Shown one piece after another: positions 11,921 to 20,722 of a stretch of DNA of 64,000 nucleotides (the stretch's first letter is position 1; the number at the start of each line of letters is the position of its first letter). The position numbers and the translations under genes are program-made. Source of the stretch: Margaritifera margaritifera (lineage: Eukaryota; Mollusca; Bivalvia; Unionida; Margaritiferidae); the NCBI GenBank assembly GCA_029931535.1, contig JAQPZY010001536.1:3578501-3642500 (forward strand). Reading direction: 5' to 3'. The notes beneath the pieces were generated by a model, which saw only the letters and a list, made by a program, of their open reading frames with translations, was not told the origin of the DNA and ran no database searches.

Positions 11921-12403
11921 TCACTGTCTGTCTGTCTCGTTTTCTTGAATTTCTTCACAGGGATCAAGGGTTCTTTTTTCTTCTTCTTTCTCACTGTCTT
12001 CCAGTCGTCTAGCTTTCTTGCTTTTCTTGACGACGGGGATAGGTTCTTCTTCTTCTTCTGGGACTGAAGAACCCTCGGCTTCCTCCCCCTCTGGTAGGTT
12101 CTCTTGTTTCTGAGGACACTCGGAAGACCAATGTCCTTTTTCTTGACAATGATAACAGGTATCTTTCCATTTGTCTCTCTTTTCTTTTCTTTGACGTTGT
12201 GGACATTCTGGAGCCCAATGTTCTTTCTCTTGGCAGATATAGCAAGTATCTTGACTTTGATCTCGAGAGGCAATGGAGGAGTAGTCCTTTGTCTTACTGG
12301 TATACTTTCCAAGGATTCTCTGTAAAATTCTGATAGCCACAGACGTCTGTTGTGCTAAATCTCTGACCAGAAGGGCAAGCTTTTCTGACTTCTTCTCTTC
12401 CAT
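11921..12403 (-). CDS. Inner element: double CCHC zinc-knuckle protein, left copy
   Basis: This is a 160-residue protein starting at the ATG at 12403 (MEEKKSEKLALLVRDLAQQ). After a predicted helix it has two zinc knuckles of the C-X2-C-X4-H-X4-C type, CYICQEKEHWAPEC and CYHCQEKGHWSSEC, and then a highly acidic and lysine-rich tail (EEEEEPIPVVKKSKKARR). CCHC knuckles bind single-stranded nucleic acid in retroviral nucleocapsids and many RNA-binding proteins, so a nucleic-acid-binding role is an inference. The frame is intact and identical to the right copy. A TATA box lies about 60 bp upstream. No stem-loop follows this gene, unlike its convergent neighbour. Confidence 0.8.
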   Translation of the reverse strand: MEEKKSEKLALLVRDLAQQTSVAIRILQRILGKYTSKTKDYSSIASRDQSQDTCYICQEKEHWAPECPQRQRKEKRDKWKDTCYHCQEKGHWSSECPQKQENLPEGEEAEGSSVPEEEEEPIPVVKKSKKARRLEDSEKEEEKRTLDPCEEIQENETDRQ

Positions 12404-12463
12404 CTTCACTGTTTGAAAGTGGGATCACGAATAGTGATTCTGAGGATAGGAAGGTCTCTCTCT

Positions 12464-12471
12464 CTATATAG
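12464..12471 (-). promoter_or_regulatory. TATA box of the left zinc-knuckle gene
   Basis: CTATATAG lies between GAGAGA and CTCTCC tracts, about 60 bp upstream of the ATG at 12403, and is identical in the right arm. Confidence 0.6.
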
Positions 12472-12794
12472 GGAGAGACCCCGTGTTAAACTTATAACAA
12501 TTAAAACATACACCCCTTAACTCCAACAAAAAAAAGGGTAGGAGTGTTATGGACACACTACTAAACCCTGATATGCAACCATACTATACAATCACGCACA
12601 CGTAGGCAAGGGTAGGTGTACTTATGACACACTACTATACCCTCACACAAACATAACTATCACAAGAGAAGGGGTTTTAAGTTTTAGTGTACAACATAGA
12701 CAAAGTCATACACAAACATAAAAATATTGGCAATGATTCAAGGTTGACAACTTGTGTCTTTCGTATTCTTCTCAAAATTCTTCCTACCTCAGTC

Positions 12795-13363
12795 ATGGCT
12801 GCATCTTCTTCCTCTGCCTCCTCTGCCTCTTCTTCTTCTGTGGTCAAAGTGATCGACGAAAAGTTAGATCGTCAAAGTTGGGAAGCTTTGTATCTGCGCC
12901 ATCCTTTTAACAAGTTGATTGCGGGCCCGAGTGGTTCAGGCAAAAACCGAATTTGTCAAACGTTTGATCGAACACAAATCTCATCTGTTCGATCGTCCAC
13001 CTTAACGCATCGTGTGGTGTTAGAAAGAGTGGCAATCGTCTTACACGTTACTTCGTGAAAATCAAGGAGAAGCCATTTCGTTTGTGGAAGGCATACCTCG
13101 CGAAGACGATGGGATCGTGTCTGACGTGAGTCAAACACAAATGGTCATCTTTGACGACATGTTAGGAGAAGACGAAGAAGAAATTAAACTTTGGTTTTCA
13201 CGAAAAGGACATCATCGGAATGCCAGCATCATTTACATTACTCAAAATTGATTTCAACAAAGTAAAGCCCATCGGACCATCAGTCTCAACGTTCATTACG
13301 TGGTCTTGTTCAAAAAGCCCCAGAGGCAAATCTCAAGTGCAAGTGTTAGCTAAACAAAGAAGA
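12795..13363 (+). pseudogene. Inner element: packaging-type ATPase (FtsK/HerA-A32-like), broken
   Basis: The gene starts at ATG 12795 with a Ser/Ala-rich leader and reaches HPFNKLIAGPSGSGK, a Walker A P-loop. One extra A in the run right after the P-loop Lys shifts the frame. Stops follow near 13004 and 13022. Later segments read MVIFDDML (Walker B-like, hydrophobic plus DD), WFSRKGHHRNASIIYITQN and then RTISLNVHYVVLFK, with a stop inside ITQN.F and another frame slip near 13320. This order (P-loop, DD, HH-N, QN, R..SLN.HY) is what I associate with virus-like packaging ATPases found in animal genomes, which pump DNA into capsids. The family assignment is by motif recognition only. It is dead as it stands. 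It ends just before the next ATG at 13366. Confidence 0.72.
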
Positions 13364-13365
13364 CG

Positions 13366-13725
13366 ATGATCTTTTTGCAAATGGCCCAAGATCTGGTGAA
13401 AGAAATCCTAAGAGAAGAAATCATCAGGGACAGAACGGAATGGGAGGAGAGACAAAGAGTGCAGCAACAACACCAAAGACAACAACAGCAGCTACAACAA
13501 CAACAACAACAACAACAACTCTTACAGCAGCTGAAACAACCAGACGGAGAAGTCACCTGTAAGATGGATTGTGAGGAGTTTGCCTTCTCTTTCACCAGAA
13601 AGGGAGCATGTCCTACAGCCATGAGACCAGTGGCGAAACGTGGCCGCCCCGCTGCTGCTGCTACTAGAAGTCAAACACAACTTCTTAACCCCAACGGCCC
13701 TTTTCAGGGCCACCCAGATCTCTAG
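13366..13725 (+). CDS. Inner element: Q-rich coiled-coil protein
   Basis: This frame begins 2 bp after the last ATPase codon. It has an N-terminal charged helix (MAQDLVKEILREEIIRDRTE), then a Gln tract encoded by CAA/CAG repeats (about 13460-13545), a segment CKMDCEEFAFSFTRKGAC that could continue a fold, and a basic Pro/Ala tail. The helix resembles the coiled-coil protein of the outer element (EFVREVMNEEVTKIKAAWVE), so the two are probably homologues. The histone-type stem-loop at 13696-13711 lies inside the end of the open frame, encoding GPFQG, so the true C-terminus is probably upstream and a late frameshift has extended the frame. Function unknown. Confidence 0.5.
   Translation: MIFLQMAQDLVKEILREEIIRDRTEWEERQRVQQQHQRQQQQLQQQQQQQQLLQQLKQPDGEVTCKMDCEEFAFSFTRKGACPTAMRPVAKRGRPAAAATRSQTQLLNPNGPFQGHPDL
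13696..13711 (+). terminator. Histone-type 3' stem-loop (centre of inner element)
   Basis: GGCCCT-TTTC-AGGGCC is a perfect 6-bp stem with a UUUC loop, followed by ACCCA and, at 13724-13731, AGAAAAGA. Confidence 0.88.
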
Positions 13726-13810
13726 AAAAGATAACCACTCTCAGATTGCCTAAGCAAAATATTTTTGTGTATGTTAAGTGTTTGTCTTTGTCTTTGTCTT
13801 CCCCACTCCG

Positions 13811-13840
<30 letters not shown>
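13811..13840. repeat. Poly(A) run, 30 bp
   Basis: An uninterrupted A30 lies 100 bp after the stem-loop. It could be a simple repeat; a reverse-transcribed tail is less likely since no retroelement boundary is seen. Confidence 0.95.
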
Positions 13841-13842
<2 letters not shown>

Positions 13843-13856
13843 CCCTTCTAAAAAAT

Positions 13857-14545
13857 GTAAGTGTGGTGTGTGTTTGTATAGAGTGTGTTTGTGTTTTTTA
13901 AAAAATAAAAATAAAAAAATTTGTATGTAGGGTGTGTTTGTGTTTGATAAAAATATAAAAAATGAAACATTTTGTATGTAGGGTGTGATTGTGTTTGATA
14001 AAAAATATAAAAAAATTGTATGTAGGGTGTGTTTGTGTTTGATAAAAAATCAAAATAAAAAAAAAATTAAAAATGGGTGTGTGGTGTGTGTTTGTGTTTG
14101 ACTAAAAAAAAAAAAATAAGAAACTTTAAAAATGGTTGTGTGGTGTGTTTGTCTTTGATAAAAAAATAAAAAAAATTAAAAATGGTTGTGTAGTGTGTAC
14201 TTGTGTTTGATTAAAAAATAAAAAATTAAAAAATTAAAAAATGGTTGTGGTGTGTGTTTGTGTTTGATAAAAAATAAAAATAAAAAATTTTAAAAATGGT
14301 TGTGTGGTGTGTGTTTATGTTTGATAAAAAATAAAAATTAAAAAAATTTAAAAATGGTTGTGTGGTGTGTGTTTGTGTTTGATAAAAAAATAAAAATAAG
14401 AAACTTTTCTCAAAAATTGGTTGGGTGGTGTGTGTTTGTGTTTGACTAAAAAATAAAAAAAATAAAAACTTTTTTAAATGGTTATGTGGTGTGTGTTTGT
14501 GTTTGACTAAAAAATAAAAATAATTTAAAAAAAAAAAAACTCTGG
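13857..14545. repeat. Tandem repeat, about 60-bp unit, GT-rich/A-rich
   Basis: About 11 copies of a unit combining ATGGTTGTGTGGTGTGTGTT and TGTGTTTGATAAAAAATAAA with variable A tracts. It is inside the inner element and is present once only. Confidence 0.9.
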
Positions 14546-17012
14546 GTTATAATTTATTTTCTACTAATGATTGAGAATAAATTTTGGAATGGATTGAAAA
14601 TTGTAATTGTGGGGACGTAATTGAAAACTATATCGAAATTTGGGTGGAATGCTCTGCCTGTAGCTTAGTGCTTCATGAAGGATTGAAGTCAGTTTTTGAG
14701 CGGACGTGATTGAAAACTATATCGGAATTTCGGTGTTGTTCTATATCAGGTTAGGAATGGTTGTAGCATGAGATCATGGAGTGATGTGTTTGTTATTTTG
14801 CTTGCATTTGAGAGTTAGTTTGGTTTGGTAATAAAGTTGTTATTGCTGTTGTCGGAGTTCGTTCTATGTTGATTCTTTGAAGATGCAGCTATTGATTTGT
14901 GGTTTTTGAAACTAGCACAGACTCTCAACTTTACATGTGTCAAGACACAAATGTCTATCCGATGTTTGCCATTTTCCAAACACACAAACTTGTAACTGTA
15001 CCAGAAATCGTAACTTCATACAAGTCTCCAAATTCACTAGTTTGAAAAAAACGGCCTCTAAATAGTGTAGCCCTTATCTCTCTCTCTCTCTCTCTACCTA
15101 TGTGTGTGTGTATGTCAAAATGACTCACTGACAACATTTTTTTTTCAGTTTCAAAACCCGAGCCAATAATGTTACAGTTCAGTATATAGCGTGGCGAGAA
15201 AAAATGTTACAGGACACGAATTCATAACATGATTGCAAATTCCCTCTAGTCTGTCTGCACCGCAATCGTTAAAAAAACCAGGCCATAGGCATTATTTTTG
15301 CCACACTCCCTGTCTGGAATCTATAACAAAACACTTAGTCACTCATTATAAGTAATTTCATTGGCTACAAATATTTTCTTACCGCGTTCGTTTTGAATCG
15401 CCCTCAGTTGCTATTGACACAGTGAGAAGAATAGACGTGTTTTTTCTGTGTCTGACCGTTAGTCTCTTTACAAATAAAAGCTAACGCACAACCCCATCGT
15501 ATAATTTGTGATCAATGGAAATTGTATCAGCCTTAAGTCAAAATACATCACGGAACGTTTGGATGTAATATTTTGTGAGAATTTTACATCTACGTTTTCA
15601 AAAGAAGGATTTTAGTAGACTATGTCTCCAATTCAATCTTGTGATATTTTACTGAAAAAAAGAGGATTTTTTTTCATATCGATGTGATTTTTTTAAATGG
15701 AATGTGTGTTTTTGAAATTTCTTAAGGAAAATATACCATAAAAAACGTAACTGTCGTGATATTTTTAAAAGTAGGAATAAAATACTCTCTCTCTCTCTCC
15801 GTCGTAATGTCAATTTTCTCTGTTTCACAAACACACACTAAGTTTCTTATACAATGATTTCGATTAAATGATCATGGTATCTGTTCCCGTTTTTAAGATG
15901 CCTCTCCACAAATGTTGACAGTAGTCACAATGATTATGTGAAATGTGACGTTAGTTTTGTAATTTTTTCAAAAACTTGCACCCCTTAAAAATTATACAAC
16001 GATTTTTATTCCATAGGTCAATCGTTCCATTATATAAAATCTTGAGTTTAGTTATTCTTGTGCATGTCAGGTATCTTAGCTTTGTTCCTATTTTCGCACT
16101 GCAATGTGTCACGAATAAAATTCTAGATCTACCGTTTTCCGAAGGAAACAAAAAAAAAAAACAAGCACATAGCTTTACGGTGTAAGAATGACTCGAGTAT
16201 GACCCATCCAATTCTGCACTCTATAACCCGTCCTATTCTACACTCTCATTCTTGAACCCAAACATGCGTTCAGTAAAACTGTAACAATGTATGCCCTATT
16301 TTCAGTCAGTCCATTTTAGACTGCCAATCGAACAAGACGTGTTTTTACTGTTCTCCCGTCTTCGGTTTTGGGAAATGTTGTAACATTGTTTGTAGCCGCA
16401 AGGCGTGTGCAGCAAAAAACATAACATATCTTAAATATTTGGGAGGCATTCAACAAATGTTCCTGCAATCATTCAACATGAATTATATGTAACACGACTT
16501 TTTTAAAACTGCTGAATGAAAACAATTTTGCCAATGAACATTTCTATCACAGAATTTACCCTTGTCTTCAGAAACTCAAAGAAAGGGTAACCTTCTCTCT
16601 GTTTGAGGCAAACCATAGGTTTTTGGAATTATTACTGCGTTCGTTTGACAATATTTCATTGTGTACACTGCTCACAGTAGCTAAAGACGTTCGCGTGGCT
16701 AGGTCAATCAGTACGAAACGGCGTGTATGCAGGCTAGTAAACTTTAGCCACTGCTAGCTTTTAGTCAGTCAATGTATTGAAATTAATGTTTATCTTTGAT
16801 ATTGTATAAGAATGTTCAAGTGATGCTACTTTAGGTGCACTATGCTCACAGTAGAAAGTCAAAATACTCCACGAGTCAGGATAAAGGTTAATAAAAAAAA
16901 TGATTTTGTGAACATTATGGTTATCTATTTTTGTTAGCTCAGAAAGGTAGTGACCATTGATGGTAAAATGACACTGTGCCAAAGGATTGTTGCTCTAGTC
17001 TTACGTTACAAC
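14546..17012. other. Central right part of the inner element, no recognised gene
   Basis: About 2.5 kb of single-copy, AT-rich sequence between the tandem array and the right repeat. Frames on both strands are under 90 codons and low in complexity. I see no polymerase, integrase, capsid or protease motif. There are TC-rich runs at about 15079-15096 and 15785-15800. It could be degraded element genes or captured host DNA. Confidence 0.5.
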
Positions 17013-17292
17013 GTTGTCAACCTTGAATCATTGCCAATATTTTTATGTTTGTGTATGACTTTGTCTATGTTGTACACTAAAACTTAAAACCCCTTCTCTT
17101 GTGATAGTTATGTTTGTGTGAGGGTATAGTAGTGTGTCATAAGTACACCTACCCTTGCCTACGTGTGCGTGATTGTATAGTATGGTTGCATATCAGGGTT
17201 TAGTAGTGTGTCCATAACACTCCTACCCTTTTTTTTGTTGGAGTTAAGGGGTGTATGTTTTAATTGTTATAAGTTTAACACGGGGTCTCTCC

Positions 17293-17300
17293 CTATATAG
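17293..17300 (+). promoter_or_regulatory. TATA box of the right zinc-knuckle gene
   Basis: CTATATAG lies about 60 bp before the ATG at 17361. Confidence 0.6.
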
Positions 17301-17360
17301 AGAGAGAGACCTTCCTATCCTCAGAATCACTATTCGTGATCCCACTTTCAAACAGTGAAG

Positions 17361-17843
17361 ATGGAAGAGAAGAAGTCAGAAAAGCTTGCCCTTCTGGTCA
17401 GAGATTTAGCACAACAGACGTCTGTGGCTATCAGAATTTTACAGAGAATCCTTGGAAAGTATACCAGTAAGACAAAGGACTACTCCTCCATTGCCTCTCG
17501 AGATCAAAGTCAAGATACTTGCTATATCTGCCAAGAGAAAGAACATTGGGCTCCAGAATGTCCACAACGTCAAAGAAAAGAAAAGAGAGACAAATGGAAA
17601 GATACCTGTTATCATTGTCAAGAAAAAGGACATTGGTCTTCCGAGTGTCCTCAGAAACAAGAGAACCTACCAGAGGGGGAGGAAGCCGAGGGTTCTTCAG
17701 TCCCAGAAGAAGAAGAAGAACCTATCCCCGTCGTCAAGAAAAGCAAGAAAGCTAGACGACTGGAAGACAGTGAGAAAGAAGAAGAAAAAAGAACCCTTGA
17801 TCCCTGTGAAGAAATTCAAGAAAACGAGACAGACAGACAGTGA
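17361..17843 (+). CDS. Inner element: double CCHC zinc-knuckle protein, right copy
   Basis: This 160-residue frame is identical to the left copy (11921-12403): an N-terminal helix, two C-X2-C-X4-H-X4-C knuckles at about residues 57-70 and 84-97, and an acidic/lysine-rich tail ending NETDRQ. The ATG at 17361 is preferred over an in-frame GTG six bases upstream because the gene is eukaryotic and the ATG follows the TATA box at a usual distance. Full identity between copies 5 kb apart argues for recent origin of the element or for gene conversion between its ends. Confidence 0.8.
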   Translation: MEEKKSEKLALLVRDLAQQTSVAIRILQRILGKYTSKTKDYSSIASRDQSQDTCYICQEKEHWAPECPQRQRKEKRDKWKDTCYHCQEKGHWSSECPQKQENLPEGEEAEGSSVPEEEEEPIPVVKKSKKARRLEDSEKEEEKRTLDPCEEIQENETDRQ

Positions 17844-18077
17844 ACAATGAACTTTTTTTGAGTGTGGTGTTATGTTCATGGTGAATTATTATGTAAAAAA
17901 AAAAAAAATAGAGAATAGACCAGAATGGAAAAAAGTAAGTGTCTTTTTTTTTTTTTTTAGAGTATGGACGCACGCACGCACGCACTCGCTCACTCTTACA
18001 CAAACCAAGGAATGGGTTTAAAGTTTTAATTGATTTTTTTGGCAAAATGAATGATCATCTTTTCTAGAGATCTGGGT

Positions 18078-18093
18078 GGCCCTGAAAAGGACC
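18078..18093 (-). terminator. Histone-type 3' stem-loop (right arm)
   Basis: On the minus strand this reads GGTCCT-TTTC-AGGGCC and then ACCCA, with AGAAAAGA at 18058-18065 downstream. It starts 31 nt after the stop of the coiled-coil gene, a spacing like that of metazoan histone genes. Confidence 0.85.
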
Positions 18094-18124
18094 GTTGGGG
18101 TGTTTGTTTGTTTGTTAAACAAAC

Positions 18125-18707
18125 TTATGGACTGGACATGATCAGCTTCAACTGTCGCAATCCTTTTCCACGACCCACTCCTATTCCTCCTCCTCCTGCT
18201 GCTGCTGCTTTGGTGCTAGTAGTAGTAGTGAATGGTGGTAGTGGTGATAACATCTCACTAGTAATGATGGGTTTAGCATGTTTAGCCCGTGATGGTCTCT
18301 TTCTTTTTGGTTGAGTTAAAGAATACTGATACAGGTTTCTCAGATTTTTTAACTCCGCTAAAATGTCTTGTAACACACTCACCGTTTTGTTTTCCTTCTG
18401 TCCTTCACACTTCTCCTCTTCTAACTTTCTTATTTCTTTTTCTTGCTTTCTTCTTTCCTCTTCTTGCTGAAGAAAAACTTCTTCGGCTTCTCTCTGACGT
18501 TGTAAAAATATTTCCAGTTCTTCTTGTTTGTTGCCTCTTTTTAAAATAGTCCATGACAGGCAAAGAGGCTGGTATAGCAGTCGTGGTGGTTTCAGGCATA
18601 AATTCTTGAGAAGAAGACAGAAAATGCCCAAAATCTAAGTTCACTGCGGCATTCGCTGCTGTGGTCGTCGCAGGCTCACCCCAATACATACTCTTCGTTG
18701 TCTCCAT
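18125..18707 (-). CDS. Inner element: coiled-coil protein, right copy (frame change)
   Basis: This is the mirror copy of the left gene. The ATG at 18707 gives METTKSMYWGEP. The first frame has a few substitutions from the left copy (NLDFGHF for NLDFWDF). The second frame is open from about 18631 to the TAA at 18125-18127 and holds the charged coiled coil, the leucine-rich segment, PKRKRPSRAKHAKP and a Gly-rich tail ending LIMSSP. Unlike the left copy it has no premature stop in the tail. The frame change at TTTTAAAAAG (about 18535) is shared with the left copy, so it is either an old indel spread between the arms or a real recoding or splicing event. Confidence 0.6.
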
Positions 18708-18745
18708 TATGTCGCTCAAGGTAAAACCCTACGAACGCTGTGATG

Positions 18746-18753
18746 CCTTTATA
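18746..18753 (-). promoter_or_regulatory. TATA box of the right coiled-coil gene
   Basis: Minus-strand TATAAAGG lies 39 bp before the ATG at 18707. Confidence 0.65.
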
Positions 18754-19098
18754 CTCCAGAATACGTCACACCCCGCTCTCTTCCCATTGGAAGAAAAACC
18801 TACTCGCTTGTAACGCGCGCTTGGATTGGTAGTTCATTTCAATCCACTCTTAGGGTATATATACCACCGCTTGTCTCGTAGAGCTTTACCGGTTTTCTCC
18901 AAGACCACTCCAGAGGAAACAAAAGAAAATGTGTGTTTGTGTGTGTGTGTTTTCCCTCCCTGTTCCATTCCCGTACGGGACCAGAGAGGCCAACCCTGTT
19001 CCATTCTCTTACGGGTCTATAAATCTTGGGCCTATATTCCTTTGACCTTTTTAACATAGAGGGTCCCATAGGGGCCCCAGTACCCACATATTACTACT

Positions 19099-19104
19099 AA
19101 AAGG
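19099..19104. repeat. Target-site duplication, right copy (AAAAGG)
   Basis: Repeats 10599-10604 exactly. It abuts the terminal CT of the inner element. Confidence 0.9.
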
Positions 19105-20112
19105 TTATTTTTCACACTTTTTCAATACCGAAGCTAATCAACACGTTGTGCTCCCGCAATTTGCCTGACGTTCACTATTACGACCCCGACGGTATGCACA
19201 CAGAACAACGAGAAGCATTCTATGCTTGGTACCAAAGTAACTCTCAAACTTTTTTGACTTTCAAGAAGAAATGTTGAAATATTGCCGATCTGATATGGAC
19301 TTTTTGCGATGATGTTGTGGATATTTTGACAATTATTTCTGGATCACGAAGTTATCGATTCTTTGAAGGAAGCTTCTACCATCGCTAAAGCGTGTGAATT
19401 AGTCTATCGAAAAATGTTCACACCTGAGAACAAACTAGCTAACATACCCCTTCAATCCTTTCTCTCATTCAGCCATCGATACTCCGTCAAAACTTTGCGC
19501 TGGCTCCATTACTTGTGTGAAAGTGAAGACAAATGGATACAACATGCTTGAAAAAGTGGAGAAAAGAAAATTGGAAACCTTTCTGTGGATGGTTGGGTTT
19601 TAGAAAAGCCCCAGATCGTCTAAGAATTCCAGGTATGTTTATTTCACAGGTGCTCCGCTTGTTTTCCTCAACGAAACCTTGAATGTCCTTTCTCAGAGTT
19701 TACCATGGAATAGTTGTACGAGTAAACATACCAACGACGTCTGAGGTTAGAAAGTCAAGGATACCAAGTGATAGAAATGTGGGAACACGATTACGATCGA
19801 CGTTTCAAAGCCGATCCAGAATTTAGACGCATTGCCGAAAATTACGACGTGGTGGATATCAAACCTTTGAATCCACGCGACAGTTTGTTTGGAGGACGAA
19901 CCAATCCGACACGCTTGCTGTACGACGTGGACGAATCTCTATGAGAGAAAACCAGATACATCTATGTGTGTTCCTTGTATCCTTGGGTGTGCAAGTATGC
20001 TCGATTTCCTACCGGTCACCCTGAAATGTTACTAGAACACATCGACGTGGAACATACGAAGGTTTGATCAAATCCAAAGTCTTACCACCGACGAACTTGT
20101 ACCAACAACATT
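19099..20112 (+). pseudogene. Outer element: protein-primed family B DNA polymerase, 3' fragment
   Basis: Immediately after the inner element, polymerase coding resumes with GYFSHFFNTEANQHVV. Several frame slips follow. Recognisable pieces in order are YDPDGMHTEQREAFYAWYQ; FQEEMLKYCRSDMDFLR; IAKACELVYRKMFTPEN (about 19378-19428); RYSVKTLRWLHYLCESE; MWEHDYDRRFKADPEF (about 19776-19825); PLNPRDSLFGGRTNPTRLLY; and VCSLYPWVCKYARFPTGHPE (about 19965-20030), the motif A region, where Tyr stands at the position of the metal-binding Asp. A last piece, LIKSKVLPPTNLYQQH, ends at a TAA near 20110. Motifs B and C are absent, so the gene is also truncated on this side. The match to Maverick/adintovirus-type polymerases is by recognition of this motif series. 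Confidence 0.88.
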
Positions 20113-20722
20113 AATAAAATAATATAACAACCCATTTTGTTATTTTTTATTTCCAGAGTTAAGTCCATACAATAACATTATAATATCAGTGGTCTATTAC
20201 TGTAATTTCTTTTACATTATGGTATTTCCTCACATTGCTGAAACGATTTTAAATCGTACTTAGAAAAAGAAAAACAATGACTCCTAACTGGAGACATGCA
20301 TACATACATAAATACATTCAGTTGTGTTTGCTACAATGGTATAGTCTACCTTACTGTACGTTCAAGTGGTGTTCCACTAATGTACTGCAACAGCGCCATC
20401 ATATATCATATTAATGTCAGTGGACGACCAACAAAACAACAACAAACAGTACAAAAGTTATATTTTTTTTAATTTTTCAACAAAATCCACAATGAATACT
20501 GTACGTGCAAAATGATTAATTTCTTGCTCCATTACTTTAATTTCTTTTACATTACCGTATTTTCATCTCCATTACTGTACATTACTATCCATTACTGTAC
20601 ATTACTATCCATTACTGTGTTTAAGGAGACCCATGGCCTAAAGGCCGAACGCGACACTAATTCAAGATCGGTCAGTCTTGCTATTTATCGTCGACTGCGT
20701 GCAGAGGAAAGAAAAGAGAAGA
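20113..20722. other. Outer element or filler, no gene recognised
   Basis: AT-rich sequence following the truncated polymerase. It contains AATAAAA near 20110 and a short tandem array of CATTACTGTACATTACTATC near 20570-20620. No domain is visible. Confidence 0.5.

Larger units (their letters stand above)
10605..12751 (+). repeat. Left terminal inverted repeat of the inner element, about 2.15 kb
   Basis: It is the reverse complement of 17013-19098 with very few differences. The zinc-knuckle reading frame is identical in both arms, and the coiled-coil frame differs at a handful of codons. The left arm has an extra stretch of about 70 bp near 10725-10800 (a local duplication of GTGGGCCTCTCT-type sequence) and a CA run near 10816-10832. 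The match stops sharply at 12751/17013 after GGTTGACAAC. Confidence 0.95.
10605..19098. mobile_element. Inner virus-like (Maverick/Polinton-like) element, 8,494 bp, inserted in a related element
   Basis: The element begins AGTAGTAATATGTGGG and ends CCCACATATTACTACT, with 2.1-kb terminal inverted repeats, and is flanked by AAAAGG direct repeats. It contains a coiled-coil gene and a zinc-knuckle gene in each repeat, and a broken packaging-type ATPase and a Q-rich coiled-coil gene in the centre. No polymerase, integrase, protease or capsid gene is recognisable, and it is about half the usual 15-20 kb, so it looks like an internally deleted or non-autonomous member. It sits in the polymerase gene of a second element that has homologous genes and the same 3'-end signals. 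The family assignment is inferred from the ATPase, the 6-bp duplication, the terminal AG..CT and the host element; the zinc-knuckle and coiled-coil proteins are not ones I recognise from described elements. Confidence 0.82.
17013..19098 (-). repeat. Right terminal inverted repeat of the inner element, about 2.09 kb
   Basis: Reverse complement of 10605-12751. The outermost 100 bp are essentially identical to the left end. It ends ...TATTACTACT directly against the AAAAGG duplication. Confidence 0.95.

Noticed and set aside
11914..12312. Alternative-frame 132-residue protein overlapping the zinc-knuckle gene
   Set aside because: It lacks the CCHC pattern and is Lys/Arg-rich only because of codon shift; the zinc-knuckle frame has a TATA box and recognisable domains.
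13811..13840. Poly(A) run as the tail of a retrotransposed copy
   Set aside because: No target duplication or coding sequence of a retroelement ends here, and the following array shares A tracts.
10605..19098. Inverted repeat as a simple host palindrome or assembly fold-back
   Set aside because: The ends coincide with a 6-bp direct duplication and with an interruption of polymerase coding that resumes in frame, which is expected of a transposition event and not of an artefact.
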